Origin: Puffinus mauretanicus
Lineage: Eukaryota; Chordata; Aves; Procellariiformes; Procellariidae
DNA: 64,000 nt
Assembly: GCA_023333565.1 (NCBI GenBank)
Contig: JAJKFH010003599.1
Span: 806,001 to 870,000 of the forward strand
Reading direction: 5' to 3'
In this document: positions 57,408-64,000 of the stretch, one piece after another
How positions within the stretch are numbered: position 1 is the first letter of the stretch
Layout of the letters: the number at the start of each line of letters is the position of its first letter
Notes under the pieces: generated by a model
The model's database searches: none
Told to the model about the DNA's origin: nothing
What the model saw: only the letters and a program-made list of their open reading frames with translations
Program-made: the position numbers and the translations under genes

Positions 57408-60400
57408 AGTATGCAATGCAGTTGGCTAAATATTTAAGGGGAGGGGATTACTTCCTTCTGTCACACTGTAACCCTCATGTCTATGAGTGACTTTTATTTG
57501 GGCACCTTTGGCAAGGCTTGGAGATTTGAAAGCAGGATGATATGCTTATGAGTACACAGTGATAACAATTACCTAGTAATTACCTAACTTTTGCTAATAC
57601 TCCCAGTAATGAGCTAGGATGAACATGCTGTTAGGCTGAGCATTAATATATTTACCATTCCCAGGGCAGTCATGTGCAGAGTCTCGGCTGGTCAGGCATT
57701 TGTCACGTGGGGAAATATCAGTCTCTGGAGCTTCTTGCAATGAGCTGACCCTTGATCTTGTAGAGCTGCCATTTCCTCCTTTGCTTCTTCCATTAGCTTT
57801 TTTATTTTGTCATGTCTCTAGGTTGTTTTTTCTAAATCTCTAATGCTTTGACTTCTTTGCTTTAAACTTACTAGTATTGACTTTATCTCATCTCTTCATC
57901 TTTTATTTCTTTCTGCTTTCTCCCCTTGCATGGCTTATAGCTTACGAGCTGTCTCTCTTAAGAACTTAGGTGGTAGGATAGCTTTGGCTCATAATTAAAA
58001 TTCTTTTGGTAGAAATAGGCCCTGGATCACAACATCCCCAGAGTATGTCTATGTATTGGCTCATATGGAAGGGCAAATGATGGAAGAGTAGTCCTGTGTC
58101 TTCTGCAGCCAGAGGCTGTGAGGAGAGAGCTTCAGAAAAGATGGTAACCCTAGGAAGATCCTCCTGAAATATGAGCTCAGTGTGTCAAATTTATTATTCT
58201 GACCAGAGATATAGGGTATAGTCAGTACCAATAGCTCAAATTGATGATGTAAAAGAGGGAAGGAGGAAAGAAGGAGAAAACAGAACTTTGAAATTTCTGG
58301 ATGGAAGCTGACTTTAAAATGCAAATCCTCATGAATATTTATTACTAAGACCAGGGTGCCCACTTTTGACTTCTTTTGTGTATAGCAATTATAGTTGTAA
58401 ACCATAGTGTAGGAAAATATCTCTATACAGATCACAGAAAACTTGCCTATGAGGTTCTCTTGCCTATTCTCTTCTCTGTTCTTCTGGCTAGGCGAGACAG
58501 TCTTGCAGTCTCCTAAAGGGCGATGCAGTGGTTCCCGAGCAGACCTTCCAGGGTCTAAGGTGTCCCAGACTTCCTGTTGTCTGGCCCTGCATATAGTATT
58601 ATGCACTAAAGTTGCAGAAACAGTATGGGCAAAACTGCATATATTAAATGGTTTGCTACATGTACAGTGTATTTAGAAAATGATGACTTTAGACTGTATG
58701 TTACAAACAAAATTCAGTGATAGCTGAACAGGGTTGAGGATCTTAAATCACTATTTTCTACAAAATAATCACATCTTTCATTGCTCTATTTAGCTTTCTA
58801 AATTGCACATTTCATTTTGAATTTGATGAAACTGGTATATTGCCTATTAGTTACGAATCCAAAAACAGTCAGCACATTCTAAGTGAATATGCTGATTAAA
58901 TAGGAAAGAATAACTGGGTCCTCCTACACAGACCAGAGGAATATTTTCTTGCAGTGAAAGCCCATTCAGCTTCCCACAAACCATCTATGTAAATCCCCTG
59001 TATAGATGAATAATATGGTTCTTAGCTCAAAAGGGGGCTTGTGGGGTGACTATAAAAACTTCAAGGTTTTAGAGTTGGAAACTTACCTGCCATTGTCTTT
59101 TATTTTGGTCTGTCATTTCTGCAATTTTCATTCTATTTATGCTTTAAAAAGGAAAAAAAAAAAACCAAACAAAAACCTCTTTTCATTTTTTTGCTTCACT
59201 CATCTTTTTCTGTACAAAAGTCAGGAGATTGGCAGCTTTCCAAGAAAAGCTATTCCTGCTTCTGCAAAACTCTGATTCTGCTGCATAATAGTTTTGTAAA
59301 AAGAAAACCTCAAAATACAATTTAAATGTACTGGTCAAGTATTTCCAACAATTTATAGAAACTCAGTACATTCCCAGTGGTGTGACAACCAACAAATGCA
59401 TTTATACTAGTACCTTCCAAGGAAAGAAAAACCTGGGCTTATTTTAAAAATTGGCAGAAAATGGATGTTTCAGCTCCGTTGCAGATCATTGGGAACAAAG
59501 TACCTATTTCCCTTGAGCACCCAAGTCCCTTGGCCTCCTTGAAAACCCCAGCCTACATAGAAATTGCCTTTAAGACACTATTCAGGGATAACCCTACTGA
59601 AGGTGAGGAGGCAGTCCTGTCTAAGATCTGTCTCCATATAAAGTAATGAGAGGCTTGAAATCTGTCCCCCAGCTCTGCTAATCTTGCTAGGATCAATTTG
59701 TTCAGATGTAAATGGCTGCTGTTCATCAGCTGTTTAATACTGAAGCCCCACAGTCCTTCTCATTAATAAGGATGCTCAAAGAAAACATGCTGTGCTTTTA
59801 TTTGTACATCTTCATCTTCTTACTCATTATAAGTAACAGTTTTACTGAGTGTTTCAATGCCTAATCATGTTGTTGTGGTTTTTTTCTCCTTTCCAATCCA
59901 TAGTTGTGGTTTAATATACCATTACAATTTAAAACCCCTGTAAAGAAAAAGTGGTTCTTATCTGCTGCAGAAATGACTTTCATTAAGCATGTTCCGACAG
60001 TGTATGGGAGCATGGAGATACTCAAGGAAAAGCTGTAAATTGTGGTGCTGTTAACTGCAAGCATACTAGATGGCACAGAAACCTCAACAGCTTCAAGAAC
60101 AATGAATCAAAATGATGTTTTTTTTGCATTAAAGCTGATTGCAAATAAAGGCAGCAGTGTTTTCAGATTGGCACTTGACTCCTGCTAAACTTTGTTCAGA
60201 GCTGTTGATAGGTGTGCAGTCTCAGGGACAACAGGGCTCTTCCCCAAGGAGAGCGTGTCCCAAAGCTAGAAAAGACACATGCACCGTGACAGCATACACC
60301 TAGCAGATTGCAGCCTGATTTCTTAGGGATATCGTGTAGTTTGTCACCTTCTGTTCCAAGCCAGTTGCTGTGGTATGGAGATCTTGGCTGACTTATGCTC

Positions 60401-62399
60401 TTAGAGAAAAAAGCCAACAGATTTATATTTACTATCAGTTGTGATGTTCCATTATCAAATTCAGCAGCAATCTAGTGAGTGTAGAAGCAGTATAGATTAG
60501 GAAGCTACTAGATGTTACAGTGAACAGCCAGCGTGGTTCCCATCCAAAAAAAGAAAGCCCATATGCCCTTGTTCTTTTACTTACCTGTTTTTCTTTCTGC
60601 AAAATTGTCCTAAATAGGAAAGCAGTCCTCTCTGCAGAAGATCTAACAGAGCTCACTGTTAGCAAATTGAAGTGATATTCAGCTTAAATGTCCCAAAATC
60701 TTTTAATTGCCTTCTCTTCTGTTTCTACCTTTGTGGAAATTACAGTGGGAGAGTCACCATTTAGTTAATCTTGATAATATGCAATATGATACTCTTATTC
60801 ATAAAATGTACAGGAATATAAATCAAGGCAGGATCCAGCTTATCAGACTCTTTGTAGCTTTAAGCTTACCTTTCCAGATTCAATCGCAGCCACATAATTC
60901 CTGGGCCTTCTTACTTCGTGTGAAACAGTGACTTTTCCCTGTGGTATTGCCTTCCTAAGTAGCCCAAGCAGCACCAATCTGTAAGGTGGCTGAGAAAATG
61001 CATGACTCTCTGGTGAGTTGGTCACTTGTGACAGGCAAAATCCCTGCCAGCAGCAAAAGCAATAGTTAAATATCAACCAGAAGATAAAAATGAAGCTATG
61101 AACATGGGTAGAGAGATGGTTAGATCAAGACTCACGTAGTGTCTCCAAGGCTCCATGACCAAACATCCTGAGCAGCACTGCGCCAGTTAATTAACCCCTG
61201 AGAATTTATTTTCTCTAAATTGAGCGTAAAAGCAGTTTCCTGCTTCACAAACATGTTTGAGACTACATAATTACCAGGTAGTCCTTTGATTCATCTTAAG
61301 TTGAAGGTGGCATAGGAGTGTGAAGCACTCTTATAATTTAAAACGTAATCATCCGCAGCTTAAGGATTGCACTCAGTGGCCTACAGAGAGGGAGGAATCT
61401 CACTGAGGAACCCATTGAAGAGTCTTCTGGTGCTAATTGGTAGCTGCTGAGGGAGTCAGGGAGTGGCACAGATTCCCGGCAATTTTCGGCTTCACACCAG
61501 AGTATGTGGACCATTACTTTCCAAATGTTAAGATGAATCATTTGAAACAGCACACTTAAGTGACATATGTCCAGTCTCAATGATTATTTACAAGTATTGA
61601 ATAAGGCTTAGGCATGGCAGGGATAAGTAATAATATATTTTTTCATAAATATATATGAATAGCTGTGTATGTATTTGTGAAGCAATTGATTTTGCGGAAA
61701 AAGTACCAAATGTATCAAATAAATTACTGAACAAGTTGAGTGAAATTCACCAGCCAATATCAGATATAAATTAGATGACGACCAGTTTTGACTAAATCCT
61801 CTGCTATGTGGTTTACCAATTCTAAGCACCATCTTCCACATAACAGCACAGAGGTAATTTAACATAGTTATGTCCCCTCGATTCTACAAAAAAAGCATTA
61901 GTCATTAGAGTTATTTTCAAGAAAAATCCCAAAGGTTAATAAGCATGCAATTATTTTATACCCATGGGCCTATTAACCTATCCTTTCTTGCAGGATTTAT
62001 GCACAAAACTCAGTGGGAGTTTTCTGGGAAGATTTGCATGTCTAGTTCCCATTAGAGTTAATAGGAGGCGTGCATATAAATGCCTTCTACACAGATAGGG
62101 AATAACCTTTCTTTGAAGACTCCAAAGAAAAGTTCTAGTTCACTCTTACTCGAGTGTATTAAACCCAACAGCTAGTCCAGAGATTTGTCCTATTCTTTAT
62201 CTGTCTCACTAAAATCTTCAGCTCAGAAAACTGTCTTCCCATCTCTTTTTTCTTTTTCCTCTTACTACTTATTCTTCCCTTCTATATTCTTCCCCTCCCA
62301 CTTCTCTTTCATTACTAGATAGACAGCTTAAGAATTTCCGCCAATGTGAGAAACAGCATTGCTCTTTTCACCTCAGCAGTGTTATATTCTTTCAAGCCG
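57408..62399. other. Unique sequence with the longest open frame of the window
   Basis: No gene is recognised. The minus-strand frame 58061-58606 (181 codons) is the longest in the window. It has no recognised domain and no splice or promoter context that I can support. An A-rich tract is at 59152-59176. Other frames are under 90 codons. Confidence 0.4.
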
Positions 62400-62770
62400 G
62401 AAGAAAACCAAGGAAATACTCTGTTCAGCTTGCTTCTTAACGCAACAAGTAACGGAGCAGAGCAATTCCTTCCCCAAGGAGGCTGTTGTTGCAAGATGGG
62501 TGATACAGAGTTTCAAGGGGAGAGTGGACAAGTACTTGTTAGAGAAACCCATTGAGGGTCACTAGATAGACAAATGACATGAACTGAACGTAGCTAGCAG
62601 CTGGAAGAAGTACTCTGGAGAGTACTTCTGGAGAAGTATTACAAATGATTGCCCTCTTCTTTCTCTCCTTCGGCTATTTACGTTGGCCACTGTTGGAGAC
62701 GGGATACTGATCTGAAGCAGTCTGCCTGGTTTTATATGATGTTGGGCATTCCAGTACAGTCCATGTCTTT
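62400..62770 (+). mobile_element. Ancient CR1/L3-like LINE 3' end, plus strand
   Basis: aattccttccccaaggaggc then gagtttcaaggggagagtgg and acaagtacttgttagagaaa, followed by ccattgagggtcact, is the C-terminal ORF2 region of a CR1/L3-clade element (overlapping frames still show VARWVIQSFKGRVDKYLLEK). The 3' end follows at about 62678-62770, with ggccactgttggagacggga and tactgatctgaagcagtctg in the style of the reptile-type tail. It belongs to the same 3'-end group as the copies at 26.9 and 40.5 kb but lies in the opposite orientation. Confidence 0.75.
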
Positions 62771-64000
62771 ATCTCACTGTATGCTGGCCCTGCACTTCAG
62801 AAGTTCAGTAGATTAAATCTTCAGGGCTGCAATACTGATGAGGAAGGGAAGGAACTGCCTGACTGTTGCTGCACCTTGTGCCTGGGGGAAGGTATGTTGT
62901 ACTGAGGGGCGCTCCCCCAATACCCCTAACTTTCCCTGGTTATTCTGAAGTCTGAAGGAGAGACAGACAGCACCAGGCTGACCCTAGGAAAGGAAGGGAG
63001 AGATAAACAGATTCCCTGAGGAATTTTGTAGGTAAGGAAGGGCAGCAGAATAGGGGCTGACACAGTGAAAGCAACTGTGAAATCAAGCTGTTGATGAGCC
63101 TATGTGCTTTTGCTATTTGTCAGTGAGACTCAGCCCTGCAAACTGCTTCTGAGGAAGGAATGCCCAAGGAAAATCAAAGACCAGGAGATGGTTGGAAAGT
63201 AGTGGTCTTCCTCTGATGGAGACCTTGTCTCAGATCTCAAATACCATGTCTTGTCCAGCGTGTTGCTGGTAATTCCTTAAGCAGCAAGCACAGCTGAAAT
63301 ATACTAGTTATAGATCCAGTGAACTCCATTGAGCAAAGCTAAATTTTCCTCAAGGTCTTTGATGAAGTGTATCAATGCTAGGATTTCCATGCTACTTTTT
63401 TGGCAAAGGCAGGATAAGACTTCCTTACTGGTTCCAGCTATGGAGGTGAGATTTTTCTTGACTTGATCCTTTCTGGAAATGGAGCTACTGTTTTACCTCC
63501 TGTTGCTGAACTGTGGTGTGAAGTTGCTATGTGAAGCTGAACAGATGCTGTGTGGCATCCTAAATATACCATATGTTGCAATGCGTGTGATGTTGATTCT
63601 TAAATGTATAATTTACCAAGCAGTTTAGAAACTTCTTGTGCCAAATGATTCGGCTCTTCAGAGCTCCTCTCTCTTGATCTGTGTTTGTATAGCAACTAGC
63701 ATGTAGTGCTCTAGTTCGTATTTGGACCTTTTTGCATGCAGTATGTGTTGTTCACACTTAAATTATTTGATTTAGTTAATTTCTTTGTCACTTTACAGCA
63801 TAGTGCATGAATCCTCGAGACAGGTTGTCATTTAGAAATCCAGTGCAGTATAGGATTTGTGAATGTGTTTCTGTATGCTTGACTTATTTTGTTATTAAGT
63901 GGTCAATGAAAATATCACAGCTTGAATGTGGATCTTATCCTGTGTACTTGTATCTTCCTCTTTCCCCCTCAAAACTCTGTCCCTCCTTTTTCTTCAGAAT
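62771..64000. other. Unique sequence to window end
   Basis: I recognise no gene, RNA or repeat family here. There are no open frames of note. Confidence 0.45.

Overview
This window looks like vertebrate, and specifically bird, nuclear DNA. The evidence is a set of CR1 LINE fragments ending in the avian (ATTCTATG)n-type tail, a solo ERVL-type LTR of a kind common in birds (probably a neoavian species, which is weaker inference), low CpG over most of the sequence, one short dense CpG island, and no long open reading frames. Nothing prokaryotic, plasmid or phage-like is present. No confidently identifiable protein-coding gene, tRNA, rRNA or CRISPR array was found. The window is best read as an intergenic or intronic, AT-rich stretch of a macrochromosome.

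Layout. 1-5.4 kb is unique AT-rich sequence with a few local tandem duplications. 5.45-5.96 kb is a fairly well preserved 5'-truncated CR1 (+). 6-11.2 kb is unique. 11.25-11.5 kb is a CpG island with a GC box, a YY1-like motif and a start codon in good context, and is the strongest candidate gene promoter here. 18.3-22.8 kb holds three exon-like open segments on the + strand with matching reading phase, which are weak candidates for a gene starting at or near the island. 20.86-21.77 kb is a second CR1 (-) retaining the end of its reverse-transcriptase ORF. 26.9, 40.5-41.1, 52.0-54.8, 57.0-57.4 and 62.4-62.8 kb are much older, highly diverged CR1/L3-like LINE remnants. Two of these keep recognisable pieces of the same reverse-transcriptase block, 4 kb apart on the same strand. 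45.06-45.37 kb is another old CR1 (-).

At 48.66-49.31 kb a CR1 3' end has been split by a 579-bp solo ERVL-type LTR (-). The LTR is flanked by a 5-bp target duplication and carries its own CCAAT, CRE, TATA and polyadenylation signals. It is the clearest dated event in the window: CR1 first, LTR second, then LTR-LTR recombination.

The rest is unannotatable unique sequence with notable local structures: a G-quadruplex motif at 28.36 kb, a perfect 20-bp palindrome at 26.59 kb, an A14/T13 inverted repeat at 36.15 kb, a hairpin plus tandem hairpin pair at 49.9 kb, and a C16T9 tract at 54.46 kb. I did not find a convincing undescribed multi-gene system. The items most worth checking are the orphan CpG island with its exon-like segments and the unusually long ancient LINE remnant.
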